Below are positions 23,584 through 35,479 of a stretch of 64,000 nucleotides of DNA, one piece after another (the stretch's first letter is position 1; each line of letters opens with the position of its first letter). The translations under genes were made by a program, and so were the position numbers. The DNA comes from Nautilus pompilius (lineage: Eukaryota; Mollusca; Cephalopoda; Nautilida; Nautilidae), in the NCBI GenBank assembly GCA_018389105.1, contig JACATO010000310.1, positions 1,908,501 to 1,972,500 on the forward strand. The letters run 5' to 3'. The notes under the pieces are model-generated. The model worked only from the letters and a program-made list of their open reading frames with translations, was not told the DNA's origin and did not search any database.

Positions 23584-26500
23584 CTATTCCCAACATTCGA
23601 TTTCGTTGGCATGGTTACATATATTGAGATCTCGATCAAATCTCGTACCCTCGGGACAGTCCATCTTAATACGTCGGTAGGTTTGTTGGCCGGCGTAAAG
23701 ACAGAGAATGAAGTGGTTGCAAGAGCTCGGGTCAGCGAAAATGCCCATTCCGTGTTTGGAACAGTCCACACTGCCGGCTGCAAGGACAAACAAGCAAATC
23801 GCTACGGCGCTGTAGTATAGAGTGAAGCAGGTGAGAGAAAAAAAAACACGAGACCAACAACAACAGACTTTTGTAGCACAAACCGGGCAAAACTGTTCAT
23901 TTTTTTTTTTTTTAAATACAAGTTTTCTTTTTTTACTGGCTAATAAGTGTGCCACCATGATTGCAAACAACTGGCATTGCTCAGAGGTTCAAGATCGACG
24001 GATTACCAGCCTCCACTGGGTCATAAATAAATGGATGATTGAGTAGTTAGAATTCCAAGCTAAAATATATATAAAATTTATCCCGTTAAATCGATTAAAA
24101 GAGGAGGTGTAATTATCTCTAATCGTTACCTGTCATCAGAAAATTTCGTTTTCGCTGGTCCGATACTGTGTATTAAGGTCGTCGTCAATAAGGGACACGG
24201 ATTACTGACACCAGGCAAAAGTAGTTTACTTACCGGCCGACGGATGTTTCGTGACTGGTCGGCTCGTGGACTTCGGTCGCTCGGCTTTCTTTGTGATCGC
24301 CCCCTTCGGCCGTGGACTAGACTTCGGCTTCCCCGGTTCCCGCCTGGCCCACGTCGGACGGGGCTTCCACGTCGACTTCGTCTGTTGTGCGGGCTTGGAC
24401 CTCAGCGTGGGTTGCGTGCCCTTGGTCACCACCGGAGCCCGCGAGGTGGCGATGCTGGACCTGGCGACCCATTCTCCGTCGCGACCGTAGGGCTTAAGGA
24501 CATCTCTAATTGTGTTCAGCAGGGGCGACTCGCCCTGGCCGCACGACCCGGAGAAGTCGTCCATTTCCACGGACCACACAAAGGCACCGGCCAGCCCTCG
24601 CTTTACGATGTTGTTCGCCTAAAAAAATACATTGTCAGTGCTGCCGATAAACCTGACTGGAGCCTGTAGACGCTAAAGTTACTCTAAATAACAGACGCCT
24701 TTACGTCGTTTCTTGCCTCTATTCCCATCAGTATCCGCCCGTGATTTCGATTTCGAGAAAACTGGAAACTATTTTAACTTCGTAAAGGTTCCACCCACAA
24801 AACCGACGGCAAAAACCCGGAAAATCTTATCAAAGGACAATGTAAAAAAAGGGGGGTAATATTCCATTAGATACTGATGACGGAAGACGTCGACTGTGAG
24901 ATCCGGTGTGACGTAGTTCGAGACAAAATTGATGGTGAAGCTAACTCAAACAGCTAGATGAAAACAAACAATATAAATAAGGAAGAGTCAATGCAAATTC
25001 GATGTAAGTGCTTTTGTAGTATGTCCCACTACATCACACAAATAACATATATATATGCTGTTCATCTAAGAAAGAATCATGGTGCTGAGATGTAAAATGA
25101 TGCATGTTATAATTAGTATAATACAGAATCTGGAGGAAATGGGGTTGATGTGTCAGTAAATGGGGGCATTTCTATATTTTAGGAGTTGTTAGGATATTCG
25201 TTTATCTTCACTGTTACATTAATATTTAATATTCATGAATGGGTCAGGCCATAATGACCGGGTGGTGGGTGGTATAAGATCACCCAACGACGTCACTCTT
25301 CTTACACACCCTACAATGCTGTTTGGGGCGGGGGAGATGTCCAAGAAGAAAGGAATCGGTTTAAAGAGGCAAGTTTTTGTAATAACATTAGAGAACGAGG
25401 CTGGAGCGTCAGAGATATCGCCAAAAATTTGAAGGTGTCATTCAACACACTGGATTCAAGAAGGAAACGACCCATACCAGCAGTATTTTAAACAGAAAGG
25501 GGCGTGGCTGCTAAAAAGTAACAGCAGAAGCACAGGACAAATTTATTAGAACCGCATCTCTTCGAAACTTATATCTGACCTTTCCAAAAACGAGGCAAAA
25601 CCTAGCTTTTGTGGTGCCCAAGTCACCAGTCAGACGTCACCTAAAAGTTGCCGATATCAAAGGTTTGTAATAGATCGGAAATCATTGTTCTGTTTTTAAA
25701 AAAAAAACAAACAACACAAGGCATGTAGAAGGGACACGGTCAGTGAACCCCACAACATCAGCAGAAAGTCTTGTGAATCGATAAATCAAAGTTTGAGTTT
25801 TTCTCTTTTTCTTCGAGGTAAGCGCCGAGTCTACATCCGTCGTCGATCGCTCGAGAAATTCCGATGGCTGTGTTGTGCCAGCTGTGAAACACAGAAGGGG
25901 TTAGTGCGATGGCAAGGGACTGTTTTGATGGGTCAGCTGTTGGCGATTTTATTCAGGTTAAAGGTACAATATAGAAAAAAGAGAGAAATACCATCAACTT
26001 CTTTGGACCGTTTGGACGTGGATTCGTTTTCCAGAAAGACAGCGAACCTTAGCAAACGCCCAAGATCTGTAAGAGATATCTGGAGCATCAGAGGTTTCCC
26101 AGACGTCACGATTTGGCCAACACAGTCAGCCTCCAGACTTGTCCACAACTGAACTTTTGTGGGATGGACTAGATTGGAGGGTCAAACCAAGGGTATCCAA
26201 CGAACGTCAGCAGCTATGGCGGTATTTGCAATGTTCAAACATAATGCTTACCTGACATTTATTTTTGGAGTGATTCACAGCGATCTTTCTTAGCGTTTCT
26301 ATTAGGCTACGCAACAAATGCACTCATTGGTTTAAAGGATCAGCTATGACAACGGCCAGTAGACTTTAAATCGGAGTGGACTCGTGGATTTCAGACGTAA
26401 ACATTAAGCAAAGAAATGTTATCTGCAGGTAATCATACTGTCTGCTGTGGCATGGACGCTTGTATTTAAAAGGTAATTTCGGACAGGCTTTAGGGAATTT

Positions 26501-28926
26501 TTTTTTTTAATAAGGGACTAGTGGTTCGTCAACCGTTACCTTGATTTTGATGCTCTCCTCGTCTTCGTAGCCAACCCACTGATCTCCTTTGTAAGCGTAC
26601 GGCGCTCCCTGTTCTTCGATCCATTTCGTTTTCCAGCCTCGCTTTTGTATTCGCTCACATACCTATTTATATTTAAAAAAAAAAAAAAATGGATGACTCA
26701 GCGCTAGGTGTAAGAAAACGTTCTGTCTTGAAGCTTCTTTTCTTCATAAACGTGAGAAGGAAAAAAATAATTCGTGTGTGAAGCGGAAGTAAAACCAGGC
26801 TGGAACTCACCTCGTAGTAGGAGAGAATTCCTCGCTCACTGGTGTATTCGCCCATTTCGCCTCCTCCGTGAGCCGGAGCGTAGAGTCCATGTTGGTTGGG
26901 GTTAGTCAGCGTGAAGCTCATACCGTACGTGGCGATTCCGATCACCAGCTTGGACTTTGGTATCCCCACATTTAGCCAGTAATCGATGGACCATTCCTGG
27001 TTATCAAGAAAGGAAGAAATGTGAAGCAAAATGAAAATGTAGCTTTCCCGAAACGTTCATTCGTCCGTTTACAAAGCTGAAAATTTTTTTTATGGAACGT
27101 ACAGTTTAAATATGTGATAAGAAAGTTAAACAAATTGATTTTGCGGGCAAATATTTAAGAGAATTTATGCGAAACGAAAACTTTTTATTTTTAATTTTGT
27201 AGTTAATTTTTAAAAAAAATGTTATTAAAATTGTTTTAACCATATAGAAACAATGAAATGGATTTTATAATCAGACTTTAATTACTCTGTAATAATTTCT
27301 TTTTAATGTTTTCGTAATAACTTACCTATTCTATTGATTTCATAACATTTTAGTCGATTAACATTTTAAAAATATTTTTCAAACAGGTGCGAGCTATGTT
27401 ACAGCTCTTCTGCTAAGAAGACCACAAATGGCTTGCGCGCGTCATAGTTGGGCATGGTGGTGTATGACGTTTGAATGTGCCGTTGTGCATATTGTCATGC
27501 ATGGCGCTCATATCGGCTCTGAATATATTTACTTTAGTTCTTATATGCATTCAATAATTTGTGGTTAGTGATAGAAAGCAGCGATATACGTCAAAACTGT
27601 ACGGAGCTCGGCGCCACTGCAAAGGCCTGTAGCTTTATGTCTGGAGAACACGTCTTGTGGTGACGTAAGTAGGGTACTTCTAAGCCAGCTCCGGTTTACG
27701 GTAGAGGCAAGACTGGTATTAGCAGAAAGCTACCAAAATTAATTTTAAATTCCGACAAACGTCTGATAGTAAAATGAATAAATAAATAATGTTGTGTTAT
27801 TCTGCCGAAGACCAAAGTGAAACACGGACATGAGTGAAGTACGTTGTCGCCTGTCTTACCACGTGTAGTTCGCTCTTCTCGCCGGGAGGGTCCCGTGGGT
27901 GCTTCCACATGGCGCCATGATGGCCCGTTTTGGTCTCCCAATGGCCGTGATAATTGTACGTCATAAGCAGCATGTAGTCGAGGTATCTAACAAAAGAAAA
28001 AAGAAGATTCAGAATTTGTGTAAGTGCTGCAATATAGAAAGGAAGTATCTCTGGAGACTGATGTCGTTGAACGTTTATGATGTACCGTTTTAGGTTGAAA
28101 AGAGGATCAGGTTCGCATCCACGGAGACGAGACACCAGCGTCGAGGTCGGCAGAGAGCTGCCTTCGTGTGGAATTGAGTCGGGTAGAATGAAGTGGAGGT
28201 GAGATGTAGATGCCGTTAGCAGTATGGGGACATTGTTTCTGAAACAACAGAGAATCTTTGCTCCAACTTATCTCCGGTCTGCCGTTATCTGAGCGCCAAG
28301 CGTGGCATCCTGTCACATCCAGAGTAGTACGGGCACAGATCAAATACACCAACTGTTTGGTCAATCTGCTTGTAGTGTTTTTGTTTGTTTTTTTAACGGA
28401 CAAAGATCAAGATCGCGTCAGTAGTTGGGGGCTGTCAGGGGAAGTAAAAAACAAAAAGCAGCAGCCAGTGTTCCAATGCTGCCAGTAACTGACCATGCGC
28501 ATGGAAAGAAGTATGGAACGTCATTCTGGACACGAAAAGTAGACGCCTGAAAACTAAAAATGCAGGCATAGCAGGCCAGAATAATTCGTCGCGCCAGTTG
28601 CCTTCCGTTTGTAGACACACCAAGGACAACAAACGACTGCTCCCGAAATTGGGCCGCCGCTTTTTTCAGAACATTTTTTTTTCTTTTTTGTAAACTCTGA
28701 TTGTCCTGACGCTTTAATTCTTCCGGCCCAGTGGCGTTCCGACACGTGGTGACCGCCGATTGCTTACCTGATTATCTCGTGCGGCTCGTACGACTGGCTG
28801 ATGTAATACGTGCCAGCAGCAGTGGCCAGGGTCAGAATCAGCTTCGGTTGGCCAGTCACCTTGGCTTCTCGAGAAAATGATTCGTAGATTTCCTAAAAAA
28901 ATATATATATTTTTTTTATATACTTC

Positions 28927-28980
<54 letters not shown>

Positions 28981-29096
28981 TCCAAGTTGAAGTATGACAC
29001 GAGCTCCGGAGGAATTCCGAAAGTATAAATTCACGTTCGGGAAATAGAAGCCTTGTCGCGACTCGGTAAAAGGATTATAATTAATATTTCCCTATC

Positions 29097-29134
<38 letters not shown>

Positions 29135-32100
29135 TATTATTATTATATTATTATTATTATTATTATTATTATCAGTAACTATCTATTATACAAGTCGCTG
29201 GTGGATAATTAATACTTTGCGCTGTAGATCGCTCAGTACCATGCCATCTTGGAGCTGTCTTAGAATGCGACGCCCGATTATCAGTCAGAGTTCAGCGGGA
29301 TGATGGATGGTTGGCTTCGGTTGCTTCAGCTCTAAGAAGTAATTTATGAAGAGAAGGAAATGCATCTTTGCCCCCCCCCCAACTGTTGGTGATTACGAGT
29401 GGAAACTTCAGATTCAGAAACCGACCTACGAAACCAAAGAAGTAAAGGGGAGACAGAGAAGATTCCGGGGGGGGTTCATTAGTCGGGCAGCGGAACCGGC
29501 CGGAGCGAACTCCGCGAGATCGTTTAGCCGGGAAGCCTTCAGGCGACGGACGGAGCTGGGATGGGGGCGAGATCCCCCTGCGGTGTTTGTCCCGGGGGGG
29601 GGGGGGTTCTCCGCGGACGTCTTCGGAAAACTCTATTCTTCGCGGCGAAATACTGAGCCGGATATCACAGACAAAACCTCACCGCCCCGCTCTTCTTATC
29701 CGTAAAACTATAAATACGCTTACCTTCATAAGTAGGGTGAACCTGTATTTGTCTTCGGGCGGACTGCCCCGAGTTCCGGGAAACTCCCAATCCATATCGA
29801 ATCCATCAAATTTGCATCTGGTAAAAAAAAAAAAAAAAAAAAATGTGGAGTGGCTCTTTTAAAAAAAATTCAAATTAAGGGGAAAATTAAATTATTTCGC
29901 ATATTCAGTTAGATAGAGTCCAGTAATTAAACGAGTTCTCCCCTTGATGTCCTTTATGGTGCAGCGTTAAAAAAAGACTTAAGAACTTCATATCCTTATG
30001 AAGGGAGGTTTCCGTTTTTCTCTTCTGTCGTCGTCAGACTGGAAATAAGAGAATTTATTCACTTTATTTTATTTGATTTGTAGCAGCAAAGGAAAACACT
30101 TCGTATAGGCGCGCATAGAGCGTCCTCTAGGTTGCTTGTAAGTCAGGGGTGATAATCATGGCAGCCTGAAAGTGACTCTCAAGAATGTTGTGAAAACAAA
30201 ACGTTTTTTTTTTTTGTTTGTTTGTTTGTCTTTTTTTTTGAATAAATAATAATGGTAATGGTAAACATCTACGTTGTACGAGTACTGGGGATTAGTTTTA
30301 CTGCGTTAAAATTATTTAGATCGTCTCTACAGGGTTTCCTCGACATTTTTCTCTTTTACCCATCCCATAATCTACTGTCGGTTTTTTCAAGATGGTCGCG
30401 CACGAGCCGAACCAGCAGAGAAGCAGCGATGCGAGCACTGGTTTGCTGCACGCGCTATTGGCGGCTGTAGTACCAGGCCCAGATGTCTAAATACGTTCGA
30501 TCGAATACCGGTCCTTATTTACCATTATGGAAGGCTGGCGAAGCGTTTAAAATAGAAGAATGCCACCTTCTTCTTGTGCCTTCATCACGTGTTCTAACAT
30601 ATATCTTTATTGTGAATAAACAATAATGGGCGGGGCAAAAAAACCTATCACAAAATGGTTATTAGCATCTGAACTCTTACGACCCATACATTTGACTGTG
30701 TGATTAAGACCCCCAATAGTTACTTATGTCCGAGTAGCCCAATGGTCATCAGCCTGTTTAGTTGTGCCGACACTACATGGGCCAGAGTTACCGGTATCCA
30801 GCCTTCACAACACCGCCAGGAGGCGCTGCGTAAGTTTCCATGGCACTGCCCGACTACCAGAAAACAAAATTATTTTTAAATAAAAAATCTATAATTTAAT
30901 CAACCACCAGCTCAAGATTTCATCGTAAACTGATCAAAAGATCGATGTCTATGGATGAAAGGGCGTGTTAACTCGCGGTGGTGTTTAAGCCAAGACTGGC
31001 TGTTGCCTAATAATTTTTTTCCAAATTCTGCACCTGAAGGCAGCTCTCAGAACCTACGATCGACTTACCTCCGTAGGTACTTGATGACATTTTTAATCCA
31101 AGTTCTTCGGTTGCTCTCGCTCCTGATCATTGGAACAAACGGCTTGGATCCAATCATCCAACCTCCGACAGCGAGGAGAATTTTCAGCTGAGGGTTCTTT
31201 TCCTTCAGCGCGAGAGTTCTGGCGTACAGACCTGAAAACAGTGAGTGCAACAAGTACACGTTTTTATCGAGTCGCCGTGTTCCTCAATTCCCCTTTATCA
31301 TCGTCGTTTTTCTTTTGCGGTTGACGGAGACTTTAAATGGCCAGGTGCATTTTGTTGATCCGAAAAGAATTTCAGAAATTAAAATTTTTTACATTTTTTT
31401 TAATTACTTTGAAAACATCCGCCCCGCGACGCCATAACTTACTCTTCTTTTTAAAAAGTCTACAAATAGCTTCGTAAACGTCAGAGTCGTGTATGGTGCT
31501 CGATTGCGCGTCATAGCTGTGCACGATGGCGGGCTAGACAACAAACAATAGCGTGTCGATTCCCGAACGATCGACGCTGAGATACTGCTATTTATATATA
31601 TATATATATTGCGCTGAAACCGAAACAGATGTGTCCCATTTAAGGAACCCGCCTTCTGTTTTCTCCCACATTACTGGGTTAGGTCCAAACTTCTCTCCGG
31701 CGAACATTTCTAAAAAAAAAAAAAAAAAAACAATAAGTTTGTTGGGCGAGGTGGGGCTGTTTCACTTACCGCTAGTACCCTCGTCGTTCCAGTTAAATTG
31801 CAACAAGTCTTGGCCATTGCGGGTGATGTCGACAAAGGCGAAGATCACGTGAGTGCAGATGAACGGGTCGATGTCCTCTGGGAGGAACTTCCCAATCCCA
31901 GGCCGCGTCTGAGCAAAGCTGCTGTAGTAACAGAAGATTTTCCTGCTTCCTGATAATAGTATTAATAATACCAATAATAGTGAGCCAGTCGGATTAAAAC
32001 ACGGAAGTACAGATCACGTAGCAATGCTGAATGACAGAAAAAGACGTAAGCGAAGGAACATGACAAGTTAAGCAAGGGAAAAGTGAAAGTAGAACTCGTC

Positions 32101-33595
32101 CTGTAGCCACGCGCGCATAATAAAAGAACTTTTAGACAGTAACTCGACATTGTGTTAACGTGGCCGGGTAGGTATTTTAGCGAGCAAATTGATGTCGGCA
32201 TAGGTGTCTTGCTGTGGCGTTAGGGCCGTGGACTTATTATATACGCAGCTCTCAGCCAGAAACCATCGCGTCATCCGAAGTTAATTCGTATTTGTTCTAC
32301 TTAATGGTTTTGCTTTGGGTTTTGATTTACTCATTTACGGATGTCGTTAGACTGGAATACTGTTACTTACAGTCTTTCGGTAGCTTGTAAGCCCTAGTCG
32401 TTTTGTCTGTGGATACCGGGAAGCGCCAAAATCCCTTTTGTGCACCATTACAACAACAACAACAACAAAGCCGGCCCGGTGGGGCAGGTGGTAGCGGGTT
32501 AGCTCCGTAAGGGGACCGTTGCTCCTGTACCGGGTTCGATCCCAGGTTGGGGTCGGAGGAGACTTGTCGCTGATGATCGCCATAGCGTGAAACAGCTGTA
32601 CGGCATCTCCTTGGTGTCTGACTTGAGAGAGACCTCCTGGGTCCTTGGGGCCCACGGTGTCGGGGGACCGGGCCGCTTGTCGGCTCGACGAACATCTCTC
32701 AGGAACGAGGAGGACTCGGCATTTGGACGTCCAACTCGCTTAACAACAACAACAACAACAACTTGTGTACATAAGTTTCGGTGGACGTTGTAGATGGGCG
32801 GCGGCTGTAGCTGTTCGACAGGTTCCCCTAGGTGGCGGTGGTATAGAAACCGGACAGTCACAGACCCAGGTGGAGGAATGGCCACATTTGGACAGGCTAT
32901 GGAGACGATTCCAAGTGCATAGAGATATTGCCCGAAGACCAGTTTAAGACTGACCATAGATCACGACCCCGGCTGATAATTGCCGTGTGCGATTGCTTTA
33001 GGGCGGTACCCTGGCTGTGATGAGGGTTAGGGAAAGAGGTTTCCTATTTCTATGCCGAACCGTATGCAGGTGAAATTGAAGATAGATTAATTTTAATGGA
33101 CTATGACGCCCGTCTACATCGGGCAGGCGCAATCGACCAAGATCTTGAAGACCCGCACGATACGGCCAGCACATCCTCCTGAGCTAAACCGTATCGAGAA
33201 TATTCAGGATGCTCTAGGAAGACATGATTTTAACTCCCTTCAAGACCATTTCAACAACAGCGAACTTCTCTGGTAAGCGACATTAGACTTTATTGCCCAC
33301 TGATCTCGCTGATTGGTGCAAAACCCGCCGTGGCTCAGTCGTGTATTATCGTCAGGGGCACCGCATCCTCTACCGACCACCTGTGTTTCACTTTTGCTTA
33401 ATTCTTCATCCTATTCCTTCTAGTTTTCTGACTCAGTTCCTAATATATAAAAGCTTATAGTTACAATAGACTTCCTGGCAAATAAAGTTTCAGAATACTT
33501 AATGACGATGATTGTAATAAGAACAAATGGCACTCACCTTGCACAGTTGTTATGGTAACTAGAACGAGAGCTGCTAATAGGACAGACAGCTTCAT
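23584..33595 (-). CDS. Secreted GH18 chitinase with C-terminal CBM14 chitin-binding domain (AMCase/chitotriosidase type), complete, ten coding exons
   Basis: Coding exons, 5' to 3': 33595-33538, 31949-31770, 31231-31069, 29817-29724, 28892-28768, 27986-27860, 26996-26811, 26662-26540, 24618-24234, 23777-23584. All junctions are AG/GT and all phases match, giving 1635 coding bases and 544 residues. Residues 1-20 ([20 protein letters not shown]) are a signal peptide; the mature enzyme starts [13 protein letters not shown]. The GH18 barrel shows LLAVGGW, the catalytic motif [10 protein letters not shown] (137-146, proton donor Glu145), MTYNYHG (215-221) and the substrate-binding Trp367 in [12 protein letters not shown] Lys/Thr/Pro/Ser-rich linker (about 405-480) leads to a six-cysteine CBM14 domain (486-542) ending ECWE. 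It should hydrolyse chitin outside the cell. In most relatives the MTYNYHG motif has Asp where this protein has Asn218. The first intron lies upstream of the ATG; the other introns carry dead Tc1 copies, a SINE and microsatellites. Confidence 0.95.
25360..26260 (+). pseudogene. Decayed Tc1-like transposase in chitinase intron (26539-24619)
   Basis: Plus-strand pieces follow Tc1 order. A helix-turn-helix-like [17 protein letters not shown] (about 25390-25440) is followed by [18 protein letters not shown] and [14 protein letters not shown] (about 25550-25670), then a middle block with [13 protein letters not shown] (about 25820-25860). The C-terminal block [16 protein letters not shown] (about 26100-26150) corresponds to the WPxQSPDLNPIEN stretch of intact copies. 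Stops and frame changes break it. It is antisense to the chitinase gene. Confidence 0.6.
27408..27495. repeat. Possible dispersed repeat, copy 1
   Basis: It contains agaagaccacaaatggc followed by gcgcgtcatagttgggcat. Related strings occur at about 31455-31535, 39072-39125 and 57385-57450. No ends were defined; it may be an old SINE or MITE family. Confidence 0.35.
28927..28981. repeat. (AAT)n microsatellite
   Basis: About 18 AAT units in the intron between chitinase coding exons 4 and 5, about 35 bases upstream of the acceptor of coding exon 5. Confidence 0.95.
29098..29173. repeat. (TTA)n microsatellite
   Basis: TTA run with two phase breaks, in the same chitinase intron as the AAT run at 28927, with complementary orientation. 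Confidence 0.95.
31455..31535. repeat. Possible dispersed repeat, copy 2
   Basis: It contains agtctacaaatagct and, about 30 bases later, gcgcgtcatagctgtgcac, recalling the copy at 27408. It lies in the chitinase intron 31769-31232. Confidence 0.3.
32470..32762 (+). mobile_element. tRNA-derived SINE with (AAC)n tail
   Basis: The head resembles a tRNA gene with an internal pol III promoter: an A-box-like region around 32484-32505 (caggtggtagcgggttagc) and a perfect B box GGTTCGATCCC at 32533-32543, about 40 bases apart. A body of about 200 bases follows, ending in an (AAC)n tail at 32742-32762. An (AAC)n run also precedes the head (32449-32468), so the SINE either inserted into such a repeat or abuts the tail of an earlier copy. 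It lies in the chitinase intron between the signal-peptide exon and the next, antisense to the gene. Confidence 0.8.
32860..33310 (+). pseudogene. Decayed Tc1-like transposase remnant
   Basis: Pieces resemble a Tc1 transposase in order: [18 protein letters not shown] (about 32895-32945), a stretch recalling RPRxTTPAxD (about 32950-32985), and [18 protein letters not shown] (about 33100-33155), which corresponds to the QDNARPHRA block around the second catalytic Asp. A block like SPELNPIENIWDALGR follows at about 33175-33220. The middle of the gene is missing and several frame changes are present. It sits directly after the SINE in the same chitinase intron. Confidence 0.6.
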
Positions 33596-33601
33596 TGTTG
33601 C
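33538..33601 (-). other. Chitinase exon 2: translation start and signal peptide
   Basis: The exon begins after the acceptor attcag at 33601, six bases upstream of ATG (33595), and ends at 33538 before the donor gtgagtg. It carries 19 codons plus one base, so its phase matches the next exon, whose first bases complete Gly20. Confidence 0.85.
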
Positions 33602-34155
33602 CTGAATAATAAAAGGTGCATTTACTACTGCATTATTTAAAAAACGCGCTGCAATGAAGATAAGAGCATACAGATTTATGAAACGTGTTGACTACAAGCT
33701 TGAAGTGGAGCGATGTAAGTTCCATAATTTTTACGTCATGGTCCGATGTCTATTCTACATTTGATGATTTAAAATTAGACGACAGTTCTGATTAACTGTA
33801 AAAGGGTGTATGTCACCTGATGGTGTGTTTTTTTTTTTTAAATCAGCCGATAAATACATGATCAAAAGATAGAAAATAGTTGCATTGACTGGTTTTAGAC
33901 CACGAGAATTAGCGTAAACATAATATGGTTTCTGATGGTATCCTGGTCTAACAAAGTTTTCACAGAAAGCTAAAAAAAAAACAAGCGACACATCCAAATC
34001 TGTCTACAGGACCTTCGTCAGATGATTGATTTACGTCTCTAAAACTTGACTAACAGTCAAATTCTGAGAGTATAAATTTATCGAATCCGAATTAGTTTGG
34101 ATAATGTACAGAATAATCTTCGAAAAATAGTAATTTATAGTGTTCATTCCTTACG

Positions 34156-34241
<86 letters not shown>

Positions 34242-34242
34242 G

Positions 34243-34273
<31 letters not shown>

Positions 34274-34402
34274 AGGGGAGAGAGAGAGAGAAGGAGAGAG
34301 AGAGAGTCGAATTCTAGAGCTCGCACTCGAGAGAGAGGATAGGAGAGAGACTATTGGAGAGGAGCTCTTCTCTCTTTCTCTCGAGATCGATCTAGAGAGA
34401 GC

Positions 34403-34435
<33 letters not shown>

Positions 34436-35106
34436 ATTTTGGACTGTGATTTGTATTATCTAGGAATTTATTGTTATAAGGGCTATTGCCGCAGAACTCA
34501 TCTACGTCAGACTGGATATCGAAAGCTTGTATCCTCCCCGTTGGTGCCAAAGTGACTCAAAATGTAACATTTTTCTCTTTCTTTGTACTAAATAATACTT
34601 GGGAAAAAATGGCAAATTGAGTTACCCTGGTGATTGTATCTTGTTTCATGAAAGTTATGTAGAAAGTTCGACAAGATCTGCTCAGGTTTTGACCCCATAC
34701 ACAGCCCCCGGGGATCGGTGCGTCTTGCAGACGTTAGTTTGTTGCCCCTTTTTCAATCACTTTAACAGTAGTAATACGAATGATCTAAGGAGCCTACGTT
34801 TCAAAGATCTTTACCGCGTCGCCGCCATCTCCAAGACATGGGAGTTGAGAAGGACATTCCCCCTTCTCTCTTCGGAGTGCGATAACCCTAACCTATCAAA
34901 AGTGTTCCTTACTCCCTAACTATTCGAATGCCTTGGGCCATTCTCGAATGCACGAGCTGTTGGCTACCTGGGCGAGACGATCTGACCAATGATTTTCGAA
35001 CATTAACCAAGTTATTGAAGCAACAACAACAACAAAGAAAAGCGGTCGGAATCGCTGGCTAATTAAATGAAACTTAAAACGTTCGCAAGTCCCTAACCCA
35101 GCTCAC
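33602..35106 (-). other. Chitinase intron 1 (leader intron)
   Basis: A non-coding intron is inferred between a leader exon with donor gtgagc at 35106 and the acceptor at 33603-33602. It contains the (GA)n tract at 34158-34432 and otherwise shows no gene. The plus-strand frame 34599-34919 has no known domain. Confidence 0.6.
34158..34432. repeat. (GA)n microsatellite
   Basis: An almost pure GA run from 34158 to about 34307, then interrupted GA-rich sequence and a second run to 34432. Long Arg-Glu or Ser-Leu frames across it are artefacts of the repeat. Confidence 0.97.
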
Positions 35107-35152
35107 CTTTTTTCCGAACCGCTTCCTGCCGGTAGCCAGCTCGTGTTCTACT
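35107..35152 (-). other. Predicted non-coding leader exon of the chitinase
   Basis: From a predicted start at the A of TCAGT (35152), the transcript would run 46 bases to the donor AAAG/GTGAGC (35107/35106), then splice to the acceptor just before the ATG-bearing exon. Confidence 0.6.
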
Positions 35153-35184
35153 GATGCAACTCGGGCTGCGGCGTCTCTTTTATA
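35150..35184 (-). promoter_or_regulatory. Chitinase core promoter: TATA box and initiator
   Basis: TATAAAAG lies at 35184-35177 on the minus strand. An initiator TCAGT, with its A at 35152, lies 32 bases downstream of the first T of the TATA box, the canonical spacing. A TATA-plus-initiator promoter suits a tissue-specific, highly induced secretory enzyme gene (inference). Confidence 0.7.
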
Positions 35185-35479
35185 GCCCCCTTTTTCTGCT
35201 GCCAAAGCAACTGCTTTAGGCAGGTATGGATCGGGGGATTTCTCAAAGTCCGCTGCCCCGTTGTTCTGAGAAAGAATAAATATTTACGAAGACGAATCAA
35301 AGAAACTTTCGTCGAGTGCGAGTACATTTTAAAGGGGCATTTATTTTAAAAAAAAAAAACACCACTTCCGAAAGCCAGCGAATGAGCATCCATCAGATAG
35401 GGAATTTTTGTAAGGGTCCAGCTAAGACAGAAACTTTATTAGACTTTTTTTTTAAAAATTAAAAAAAAAAAATAGAAAA

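Noticed and set aside
32470-32545. A genuine tRNA gene
   Set aside because: The B box is perfect but the cloverleaf arms are not kept, and a long body with an (AAC)n tail follows, so it is a SINE.
34097-34436. Overlapping Arg-Glu and Ser-Leu frames
   Set aside because: They are translations of the (GA)n microsatellite.
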